From Streptomyces sp. BHT-5-2 (GTDB lineage: Bacteria; Actinomycetota; Actinomycetes; Streptomycetales; Streptomycetaceae): a stretch of 64,000 nucleotides of DNA. This document shows, one piece after another, positions 28,297 through 35,368 of this stretch (its first letter is position 1; each line of letters starts with the position of its first letter). Below the pieces are notes generated by a model. It made no database searches and was not told the DNA's origin. It saw only the letters and a list, made by a program, of their open reading frames with translations. The stretch lies in the NCBI RefSeq assembly GCF_019774615.1, contig NZ_CP081496.1, positions 744,001 through 808,000 on the forward strand, written 5' to 3'. A program made the translations under genes and the position numbers.

Positions 28297-29457
28297 CTAC
28301 CCCTGCTTCCGCCCGAGATCGAGCAGCTGGCCCGGGTGGATCAGATCGGCGTCGGAGCCGATGACGCCCTGGTTGCGGTGGTAGAGCGCGGGCCAGCCGC
28401 CCGGCAGGTCATGGCTCGAGGCGATCGCTGACAGGTTGTCACCCGGGCGAACGCGGTAGCTGCCGGCGTCCGCCGGGGGCGTCCGGTGCGTCTGCCCGCC
28501 GCGCGAGGCGTGCCGGCCGCTGCCGCCGTCCCGGGAGTCCCCGTCGTCCGCACCGTCGCCCGGCGCACCGCGGTGCTTGCCGGTGGCGGGAGGCAGGGAG
28601 GGGCTGTCGGGGCCGTCGGTGTCGGTGGGACCGGTGGGGTCGGCGGAGTCCGAGGGGGACGGGGAGGCGGGGTCCGTGGGGTGCGCCGGGTGCCGCGTCG
28701 GCTGCTGCGCCGGGTCCGTGGGATCGGACGAGCCCGATGGGTCGGCCGGGGCGGACGGGTCGTCGGACGGGGAGGCCGACGGCGTACCGGGGGCCGGGTC
28801 CGACGGCGACGCGGAGCCGGAGGGGCTCGGGGTCCCGGAGTCGGACGGGGACGCCGAGTCGGACGGCGAGGGGGCGGCGGAGGACGAGCCGGACGGGTCC
28901 GGTGTGGCCGACGGGTCGGCCGGGGCACCGGAGTCGCCGTCGGACGGCCCGGGGGTCGGGGTGCCCGGGCCCGCGCCGTCCGCGTCCCCCTTCGTGCCGG
29001 AGTGGCGGCCGTCGGAGCCGCCGTGCGTCGGGCGCGGCGACGGGCGGCTGGTGGCGCCCGGGTCCACGCTGGGCGCGGGGCCGCCCTTGGTCAGTCCGGC
29101 GTGCAGCGCGCAGCTGGGGAACGCGTCCGGGCCGCGGTCGTGGAGTATCGCCTCGGCCACGGCTATCTGCTGGGCGCGGCTGGCGAGGTCGGGGCGGGAG
29201 GCGTAGGCGGAGCCGCCGTAGTCGTCCCACATCTCCTGGGTGAGCTGGAGGCCGCCGTAGAAGCCGTTGCCGGTGGCGGCGCTCCAGACCCCGCCGCTCT
29301 CGCACTGTGCGACGCGGTCCCAGGTCGAGGCGTCGGCGGCGTGCGCACCGCCCGCGGTGAACAGCGGCAGGGCCAGGCCCGCGCCGGTCACTCCGGCCGT
29401 GACAAAGATGGCCGGTGCCTGTCGGGGGCGACGGTGCCGACCGTTCCCGGAACGCAT
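28297..29457 (-). CDS. rpfC: Rpf-family transglycosylase with Ser/Pro/Asp-rich linker and LysM
   Basis: A 386-residue secreted protein. The signal peptide ends near GGAHA-ADA. The Rpf domain (about 38-115: [25 protein letters not shown]) keeps the catalytic Glu. A very long linker of about 200 residues, made of PSDSASPSDS/DPSGSSDP-like repeats, leads to a C-terminal LysM (about 335-386: YRVRPGDNLSAIASSHDLPGGW). The linker probably spans the wall. It is the second Rpf in tandem with rpfA; no ydaO blocks are visible upstream. The rpfC name is by order and less certain than rpfA. Confidence 0.88.
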   Translation of the reverse strand: MRSGNGRHRRPRQAPAIFVTAGVTGAGLALPLFTAGGAHAADASTWDRVAQCESGGVWSAATGNGFYGGLQLTQEMWDDYGGSAYASRPDLASRAQQIAVAEAILHDRGPDAFPSCALHAGLTKGGPAPSVDPGATSRPSPRPTHGGSDGRHSGTKGDADGAGPGTPTPGPSDGDSGAPADPSATPDPSGSSSAAPSPSDSASPSDSGTPSPSGSASPSDPAPGTPSASPSDDPSAPADPSGSSDPTDPAQQPTRHPAHPTDPASPSPSDSADPTGPTDTDGPDSPSLPPATGKHRGAPGDGADDGDSRDGGSGRHASRGGQTHRTPPADAGSYRVRPGDNLSAIASSHDLPGGWPALYHRNQGVIGSDADLIHPGQLLDLGRKQG

Positions 29458-29648
29458 GCGGTTGCCTTTCGAGCGGCGGTTGAGTTGTCGGATCGGCGGT
29501 GGCGAGGGGTGCCGTGCGGCGACCCCGGGACCGCCCCCGATCGTCGGAGGAAAGGTAGCCGGGGTCACCGGCAGTCACAAGCCGGTGTAGCGGAGATCAC
29601 GCAATGGTCACGTATGTGACGAAGTGTCAATTCCGGGGCCGCCGCTGG

Positions 29649-31064
29649 TCAGACCCCCGCCCGGGGCGGCTCGACGGTGAACTCGACCGGCAGGGTGCGC
29701 AGTCCGCGCATGATGAGCCCGCCGCGCCAGCGCAAATCGTCAGGTTCCGCCGCAAGTCGGAGGTCCGGGAGGCGGGTCAGCAGCGTCGCCAGCGCGGTCT
29801 GCCCTTCGAGGCGGGCCAGGGGTGCGCCGAGGCAGTAGTGGATGCCGTGCCCGTATCCCAGATGCGGGTTGTCACGCCGCGTGAGGTCGAGCACGTCCGG
29901 CTCGTCGAACCGCGCCGGGTCGCGGTCGGCGGCGGCCAGCACCACCAGGACCGGGTCCCCCTCGGCGATCCGCTGCCCGCCCAGCGTCAGCTCCCGGGTC
30001 GCGTACCGCCAGGTGGCCAGCTCCACGGGACCGTCGTAGCGGAGCAGTTCCTCGACGGCGGTGGCGAGCAGCTCGTCGTCGCCGGCCGCGATCGACTTCT
30101 GGAGCAGTTCGCGCTGGGCGGGGTGGCGGAGCAGCGCGTAGGTGCCGTTGCCAATGAGGTTGACCGTGGTCTCAAATCCGGCAAACAGCAATACAAAGCA
30201 CATAGCGGCCGCCTCGTTCTCGGTGAGGTGCTCGCCGTGGTCGGAGGCCCGGATCAGGCCGGAGATCAGGTCGTCGCCGGGGGCGCCGTCCTGGAGCGCG
30301 GCGCGCTTGCGGTGGATCAGCTCGGCCAGATACGCCCGCATCTTCTTCACGGAACGGGCGACTCCGCCGCGCGGCCCGCCGCCGTGCCGGATCATCATCC
30401 CCGCCCAGTCGCGGAAGTCGTCCTGGTCCTCGGGCGGGACGCCGAGCAGGTCGCAGATCGCGTAGATCGGCAGCGGGAACGCGAACTCGTGGATGAGGTC
30501 CGCGCTCCCCCGCTCCGCGCCGTGCTGTTTTTCGATCATGGCGTCGATGAGTCGGTCGGTCAGCTCCTGTATGCGCGGCGCGAAGGCGGCGACCCGGCGC
30601 GGGGTGAACGCCTTGGAGACCAGGCGGCGCAGCCGGGTGTGGTCCGGGGGGTCGATGTTGAGCAGGTGCGTCATGAGGTTGGCGCCGCGCTCGCCCGGAA
30701 TGCCGGTCTTGCCCTTGCCGTGGGCGCTCTCGGAGTGGTGCACCGGGTTCTTCGACAGGCGCGCGTCCGCGAGCGCCTGCCGGGCGTCGACGTAACGGGT
30801 GACCAGCCATGCCTCGACGCCGCTGGGCAGCCGGGTCCGGTGCACCGGCGCGTGCTCGCGCAGCCAGGCGTACGCCGGATACGGGTCGGCGGCGAACTCC
30901 CAGGAGAAGAGGGCGGGGGTGGGGGCGGAGACGGGCCCTGCCGGGGCCACGGGGCAGCCGGCGTGCGGAGCGGGGGTGCCCTCCGGGCGGGGGTCGGGCC
31001 TGGTCTCCGGGCGGGCGTCGGGCTTGTGGTGCTGCACGTATCGACCGTAACCGGTGACGCGCAC
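29649..31064 (-). CDS. Cytochrome P450 (probable CYP107-type)
   Basis: A 471-residue monooxygenase (399 residues from the first recognisable P450 helix onward). The oxygen-binding I-helix FAGFETTVN keeps the acid-alcohol-like ET pair, the K-helix ExxR is EELLR, and the heme loop is GYGHGIHYCLGAPLAR with thiolate Cys about 411. An N-terminal ~50-residue Pro/Arg-rich extension has no parallel, so the true start may be a later codon; GTG 31064 lacks a good RBS. No ferredoxin or biosynthetic cluster adjoins it. From memory, a CYP107 sits here in S. coelicolor. Substrate unknown. Confidence 0.88.
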   Translation of the reverse strand: MRVTGYGRYVQHHKPDARPETRPDPRPEGTPAPHAGCPVAPAGPVSAPTPALFSWEFAADPYPAYAWLREHAPVHRTRLPSGVEAWLVTRYVDARQALADARLSKNPVHHSESAHGKGKTGIPGERGANLMTHLLNIDPPDHTRLRRLVSKAFTPRRVAAFAPRIQELTDRLIDAMIEKQHGAERGSADLIHEFAFPLPIYAICDLLGVPPEDQDDFRDWAGMMIRHGGGPRGGVARSVKKMRAYLAELIHRKRAALQDGAPGDDLISGLIRASDHGEHLTENEAAAMCFVLLFAGFETTVNLIGNGTYALLRHPAQRELLQKSIAAGDDELLATAVEELLRYDGPVELATWRYATRELTLGGQRIAEGDPVLVVLAAADRDPARFDEPDVLDLTRRDNPHLGYGHGIHYCLGAPLARLEGQTALATLLTRLPDLRLAAEPDDLRWRGGLIMRGLRTLPVEFTVEPPRAGV

Positions 31065-31131
31065 GCCCCGCCGGGCCCGTAGGTCTCACCCCGCCTCCGC
31101 CTCCACCGAGGACATCCAGAGCGTCATCCGG

Positions 31132-32007
31132 TCACCCGGTCTCCACCCCCAGCTCCGCCAGGAAGGCCGCCGCGGCCGGTGACGGGCCCAGCCCGCTCCA
31201 CACCACCCGCTCGGTCCGCGCCGGCGCCGGCCGCACCCGCACCCTCCGCAGCCCGGTCAGCTGCCGGGCGAACGACTCCGGCACCATGCCGATGCCGAGC
31301 CCGGCCCCGACCAGCTTCACCAGGAAATCCACCGTGGTCACCTCGAACGCCACCTCCGAGGTCAGCCCAGCGGCCCGGAACGCCTCCTCGCGCTGCCGGC
31401 GGGCCGCCGAGCCCTCCGCGTAGTCGACGAAGGTCTCCCGGGCCACCCGCGCAAGCGTCGTCCACTCCCGCCCGGCCAGCGGATGCTCCGGCGGCACCAC
31501 CGCCACCAGTTCCCCGCGTGCCAGCACCTTCTCCCGTACACCGACTGTCCGCGCCGTGGGCACCAGCCCGACGAACGCCACGTCCAGCACACCCTCCCGC
31601 ACCCGCTCGATCAGCGCGTCGCTCATGTCCATCTGGAGACTGATCCGCACCTTGGGGTACGCGGCGCGGAACGCCCCCAGCTCGCGGGCGAGGTCGACGG
31701 CGCCGACGGTGGAGATCGCCCCCACCGCCAGCCGCCCGCGCACCTCGCCGGTCACCGCCTCCACCTCGGCGCGGGCCCGTTCGGCGGCCTGGAGCGTCTG
31801 CCGGGCGACCGGAACGAACGCTTCCCCGGCGGCGGTCAGCCGCACGCTACGGCTCGTCCGGTCGAAGAGCCGCGCCCCCAACTCCTTCTCCAGCCGCGCG
31901 ATCTGGTGGCTGAGCGCGGACTGCACCACATGGCAGCGCTCCGCGGCCCGGGTGAACCCACCGGTCTCGGCGACCGCGACGACGTACCGCATCTGCTGGA
32001 GCTCCAT
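31132..32007 (-). CDS. LysR-family transcriptional regulator
   Basis: A 291-residue LysR protein. The N-terminal winged HTH (MELQQMRYVVAVAETGGFTRAAERCHVVQSALSHQIARLEKELGARLF) is complete, and a periplasmic-binding-like effector domain spans about 90-285. It is divergent from an MFS exporter at 32090 with an 82-bp gap containing a T-N11-A palindrome; this is the standard LysR arrangement, so the exporter is the likely target. The inducer is unknown. Confidence 0.9.
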   Translation of the reverse strand: MELQQMRYVVAVAETGGFTRAAERCHVVQSALSHQIARLEKELGARLFDRTSRSVRLTAAGEAFVPVARQTLQAAERARAEVEAVTGEVRGRLAVGAISTVGAVDLARELGAFRAAYPKVRISLQMDMSDALIERVREGVLDVAFVGLVPTARTVGVREKVLARGELVAVVPPEHPLAGREWTTLARVARETFVDYAEGSAARRQREEAFRAAGLTSEVAFEVTTVDFLVKLVGAGLGIGMVPESFARQLTGLRRVRVRPAPARTERVVWSGLGPSPAAAAFLAELGVETG

Positions 32008-32051
32008 GCGCGCGATCGTAGGCACCTCCCGCCCCTGGAGCCTCCATCTCA

Positions 32052-32070
32052 CATCACGATCGATGCGATG
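32052..32070. promoter_or_regulatory. Candidate LysR operator (CATC-N11-GATG)
   Basis: An inverted repeat CATC-N11-GATG with an inner ATCG-ATG-CGAT lies between the divergent LysR and MFS genes. It fits the T-N11-A consensus of LysR boxes. Inferred from position and symmetry only. Confidence 0.5.
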
Positions 32071-32089
32071 AAAACTATGTGTTGGACCG

Positions 32090-33475
32090 ATGGATGCCAC
32101 AGGCCGGACCCTTGTGCCCATGAGGACGAGCGCGAACACGAGCACGAGCACAAGAACGACCACCGGCACGAGAACGACCACCAGCACGGGCGTGGAAGAA
32201 CCGACCGGCCCGGAGACGGACCCCGGAGGCGACGCCGCCCCCGGAGCCGAGGCGCCGGCGCGCCGTCTCGGCCGCGGCACCCTGCTCCTGATGTCCGTCG
32301 CCGCCGGCCTCTCGGTCGCCGGCAACTACTTCGCCCAGCCCCTCCTGGACGTCATAGGCCGCGACCTCCACCTCTCCGCCGGCACCGCCGCGCTGGTCGT
32401 CACCGTCGCCCAGACCGGTTACGGACTCGGGCTGCTGCTCCTCGTCCCCCTCGGCGACCTCCTGGAACGCCGCCGGCTCGCGGTCGTCCTCTGCGCCCTG
32501 ACCGCCGCCTTCCTGACCGTGACGGCAAGCGCCCCGAACGGCGCGCTGCTGCTCGTCGGCACGGCTCTGACCGGCCTGACGTCCGTCGCCGCCCAGGTCG
32601 TCATGCCGTTCGCGGCGACGCTGTCCGCACCCGCCGAACGCGGCCGGACCATCGGGACGGTGATGACCGGCCTCCTGCTGGGCATCCTGCTCGCCCGCAC
32701 GGCCGCCGGCCTGCTGGCCGAACTCGGCGGCTGGCGCACGGTCTACTGGGCCAACGCGGCCCTGATGCTGCTGATCGCCGTACTGCTGCGGCTGCGCCTG
32801 CCCACCCTGCGAAGCAACGCGGGGCTGCGCTACCCGGCCCTCCTCCGCTCGACCCTGGCGCTGTTCGCCCACGAGCCGGTACTGCGCTGGCGCGCGGCCC
32901 TCGGCGCCCTGACCTTCGCCGCCTTCAGCGTCCTGTGGACGGCGGTGGTCTTCCTGCTGTCCGGGCCCGCGTACGGCTGGCAGGAATCGACGATCGGGCT
33001 GCTGGGGCTGGTCGGCGCGGCCGGTTCGTTCGCGGCCACGACGGCCGGGCGGCTGGCGGACCGCGGACTGGCCCACCGCGTCACCGGCGTCGGCGCGGGC
33101 CTGCTCCTCGTCTCCTGGGGCCTGTTGGCGGCCGGCGGCACGGGCGGCGCCCGGTCGCTGGCGGCCCTGCTGGCCGGGGTGATCGTCCTGGACCTCGCCG
33201 CGCACGCCGTCCACGTCACCAACCAGAACCTGATCTACGCCGTCCGCCCCGAGGCCCGCAACCGCCTCAACTCCGCCTACATGACCAGCTACTTCGCGGG
33301 AGGTGCGGCGGGCTCCGCCCTGACGTCGGTGGTCTGGGGCGCGGGCGGTTGGGGCGGGGTGTGCGCGCTGGGGGCGGGGATTGCGGGGGCTGTGGTGGTG
33401 GTCTGGTTCGCGGAGTGGGCGCGACGGTCGCGGGCGGTGCGGGCGGCGGCCGCCCCCGCCGGTTCGCGGGGCTGA
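32090..33475 (+). CDS. MFS exporter (DHA1-like)
   Basis: A 461-residue major facilitator protein with 12 predicted TM helices. It begins with a disordered Thr/Ser/Gly-rich tail (residues about 12-55, from a near-tandem ACGAGC/ACCACC repeat). TM1 ends GNYFAQPLLDVIGRDL, followed by GYGLGLLLLVPLGDLLERRRL, motif A-like. It probably exports a small toxic compound. Start 32090 is tentative; ATG 32120 is an alternative, and neither has a strong RBS. Divergent LysR neighbour. Confidence 0.85.
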   Translation: MDATGRTLVPMRTSANTSTSTRTTTGTRTTTSTGVEEPTGPETDPGGDAAPGAEAPARRLGRGTLLLMSVAAGLSVAGNYFAQPLLDVIGRDLHLSAGTAALVVTVAQTGYGLGLLLLVPLGDLLERRRLAVVLCALTAAFLTVTASAPNGALLLVGTALTGLTSVAAQVVMPFAATLSAPAERGRTIGTVMTGLLLGILLARTAAGLLAELGGWRTVYWANAALMLLIAVLLRLRLPTLRSNAGLRYPALLRSTLALFAHEPVLRWRAALGALTFAAFSVLWTAVVFLLSGPAYGWQESTIGLLGLVGAAGSFAATTAGRLADRGLAHRVTGVGAGLLLVSWGLLAAGGTGGARSLAALLAGVIVLDLAAHAVHVTNQNLIYAVRPEARNRLNSAYMTSYFAGGAAGSALTSVVWGAGGWGGVCALGAGIAGAVVVVWFAEWARRSRAVRAAAAPAGSRG

Positions 33476-33511
33476 ACGGCCGCGCGCCCCTCCCCCCTCC
33501 CTGCCCTCTCC

Positions 33512-34039
33512 CTAGAGTCCTTGCCCCTCTTTCTCTTTCTCGTGTGGCGGCCTCCCGTTGCTGTTCAGCGGCATACCGGCGACGACGGACTTCCCGCGCG
33601 GGCGCCGCGGCACCACCACCCAGACCGCGGAGATCGCGTCCACGAGGACCAGCCCGCGACCACCGCAACCGTCGTCCGGGACGGATGCACTGATGACCGG
33701 GCATCCGTCTCCCGCGTCGGACACCGCCAGCCAGTAGTGCCCATCGGCCGACCAGAGGAACAGCTCGACCCGTTGATCCTCTGGGTCGTCGCCTTGGAGG
33801 GTCCCGTGCCGTACGGCGTTGGTGACCAGCTCCGAGGTCAACAGGGCGAGGTCGTCGGCCAGTTGAGGAGAGCAGTCGGCGGGCAACGCCCCAGCCACGG
33901 CCCACCGGGCGCGCCGCACGGCGGCGGTGGTGGCAGGGAACACCCAACGGGAGGGGACGGCGGGGACCGGAGGCCCGGTCAGGGTCGGCGAGGGCGGTGC
34001 GGGCGGTGTGGGCGGCGACGGAAACGGGATAACGGGCAT
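33512..34039 (-). CDS. RsbW-like ATP-binding (anti-sigma-type) protein
   Basis: A 175-residue GHKL ATPase-fold protein. A Pro-rich N-terminus (about 28 residues) is followed by the N-box LLTSELVTNAVRHG, G1 box VSDAGDGCP and G2 box GGRGLVLVDAIS. Such stand-alone HATPase proteins are anti-sigma-like kinases, very numerous in streptomycetes. ATG 34039 has GAGGGG seven bases upstream. It is divergent from an HTH/DUF397-like pair, the layout of WhiJ/AbaA-like paralogous clusters. Its partner sigma factor is not visible. Confidence 0.85.
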   Translation of the reverse strand: MPVIPFPSPPTPPAPPSPTLTGPPVPAVPSRWVFPATTAAVRRARWAVAGALPADCSPQLADDLALLTSELVTNAVRHGTLQGDDPEDQRVELFLWSADGHYWLAVSDAGDGCPVISASVPDDGCGGRGLVLVDAISAVWVVVPRRPRGKSVVAGMPLNSNGRPPHEKEKEGQGL

Positions 34040-34220
34040 GGCGGAACCCCTCACTTGCGTCGGAGAGTTGCTACGTATGCGCTCTCACCGGCGCCGGTGG
34101 CCTGCCTCCCTGGGCGCGGGCACACCCACCCCAGGGCAGGCGGGCATGCTCACGCGGTGCGCTTCCGGCAGTTGCGGTGTGTATCTTGCGCAACACCGAC
34201 CGTAGAGCAGTCGGTGGTAA

Positions 34221-34243
34221 ATTTGCCACCTGAGTCGGCAAAT
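34221..34243. promoter_or_regulatory. Inverted repeat ATTTGCC-N9-GGCAAAT, candidate operator
   Basis: A perfect 7-bp inverted repeat lies in the divergent 272-bp gap, about 70 bases before the HTH gene. A TTGCGCAA palindrome lies 30 bases to the left (34186-34193). The AT content stands out locally. It is the probable binding site of the adjacent XRE regulator. Confidence 0.55.
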
Positions 34244-34311
34244 GCACCACGGATTGATGAACTCGCCTCCCCGGGAACCGGACTGGGGCGACGTTGCTTG
34301 GAGGGGATGGC

Positions 34312-35163
34312 ATGCCGCCCAGGACGATCCCGACGGAACGACAGAAGCGCTTGGGAAGTGAGCTGCGACGGCTCCGCACCGCAGCTGGCATGTCCGCTGA
34401 GCACGCAGCCGGCCTGCTGGGCGTGGACCGAGGCAAGATCTCCAACATGGAGTCGGGCGTGCGCGGCATCAGCGCCGAGCGCCTGCGGACGCTCGCGTGC
34501 AACTGTGGTTGCACCGACGAGAAGTACATCGAGGCGTTGGTCGCGATGGCGCAGCCCGACGGCGACGGCTGGTGGGAGCGATATAGGGGCAGCCTGCCGC
34601 AAGGGCTACTCGACATCGCGGAGTTGGAGGACCAGGCAGTACGCATGCGCGTGGCCAACACGGCGCATATCCCAGGGCTGCTCCAGACTCCCGACCATGC
34701 GCTGGCTGTCTTCCGCGTCGCCGTGCCCGCCCTGCCTGAGCACGAAGTTGGGCTTCGCCTCGCTCACCGTTCCGAGCGCCAACAAGTGATCACCCGCGAC
34801 GCCCCGGCCTCCTTCGTTGCCATCATCCACGAGGCGGCTCTGAGGATGCAGTTCGGTGGCCGCACGGTCGCACGCAAGCAACTTGAGCACCTGCTCGCCA
34901 TGTCGGAACGGCAGAACATCCTTCTCCTCGTCATCCCGTTCTCTCACGGCGCCTTCCCTGGCGCCGGACAGAACGCCGTGTACGTCGAAGGCCCCGTGCC
35001 GCAGCTCGACACCGTCCAGGTGGACAGCACGCATGGTCCCGATTTCCTCTACGCCGAGGGGCAGTTGGCGAAATACCGGACTCAACTCGACTGGTTGGAA
35101 GAGTTGGCTCTGCCGCCGGACCAATCGCGTGACTTCATCGGCGAGATCGCGCACCACCTATGA
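34312..35163 (+). CDS. XRE-family HTH regulator with DUF5753 (WhiJ-like)
   Basis: A 283-residue regulator. The N-terminal XRE HTH (about 10-70: LGSELRRLRTAAGMSAEHAAGLLGVDRGKISNMESG) is followed by a DUF5753 sensor-like domain (about 90-280: IPGLLQTPDHALA, NILLLVIPFSHGAFPG, DSTHGPDFLYAEGQLAKY). GGAGGGG precedes ATG 34312. This architecture is the WhiJ type, which acts with a small DUF397-like partner in development. GC at third positions is somewhat lower than in neighbours. The small partner gene follows 10 bp downstream. Confidence 0.92.
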   Translation: MPPRTIPTERQKRLGSELRRLRTAAGMSAEHAAGLLGVDRGKISNMESGVRGISAERLRTLACNCGCTDEKYIEALVAMAQPDGDGWWERYRGSLPQGLLDIAELEDQAVRMRVANTAHIPGLLQTPDHALAVFRVAVPALPEHEVGLRLAHRSERQQVITRDAPASFVAIIHEAALRMQFGGRTVARKQLEHLLAMSERQNILLLVIPFSHGAFPGAGQNAVYVEGPVPQLDTVQVDSTHGPDFLYAEGQLAKYRTQLDWLEELALPPDQSRDFIGEIAHHL

Positions 35164-35173
35164 GGAGACGACC

Positions 35174-35368
35174 ATGACGTCCAAGATCACCTGGGAAGAG
35201 CCCTTCTGCGCGGAAGGCAACTCCTGCTTCCGCCTCGGCACCGACGCCGACGGCAACGCCTACATCGCCGTCAACGGCAACGAAGGCCACTACCTCACCG
35301 ACTCCATAGAGGCCCTACGCACGCTCGTTCGGGATATCAAGGCGGGCAAGGCGGATCACCTGCTCTGA
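35174..35368 (+). CDS. Small DUF397-like partner of the WhiJ-like regulator
   Basis: A 64-residue protein: KITWEEPFCAEGNSCFRLGTDADGNAYIAVNG, then LTDSIEALRTLVRDIKAGKADHLL. The arrangement (W near the N-terminus, C-x-x-L, repeated strands, C-terminal helix) resembles DUF397 proteins although the sequence is divergent. GAGGAG lies about eight bases before the ATG. Co-transcribed with the HTH gene. Such proteins are thought to antagonise or tune the HTH partner. It overlaps the convergent NTPase gene by 13 bp. Confidence 0.8.
   Translation: MTSKITWEEPFCAEGNSCFRLGTDADGNAYIAVNGNEGHYLTDSIEALRTLVRDIKAGKADHLL

Noticed and set aside
29649..33475. P450, LysR and MFS genes as a secondary-metabolite cluster
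   Set aside because: No core biosynthetic enzyme (PKS, NRPS, terpene cyclase or similar) is near. These are ordinary single genes in a conserved core region.
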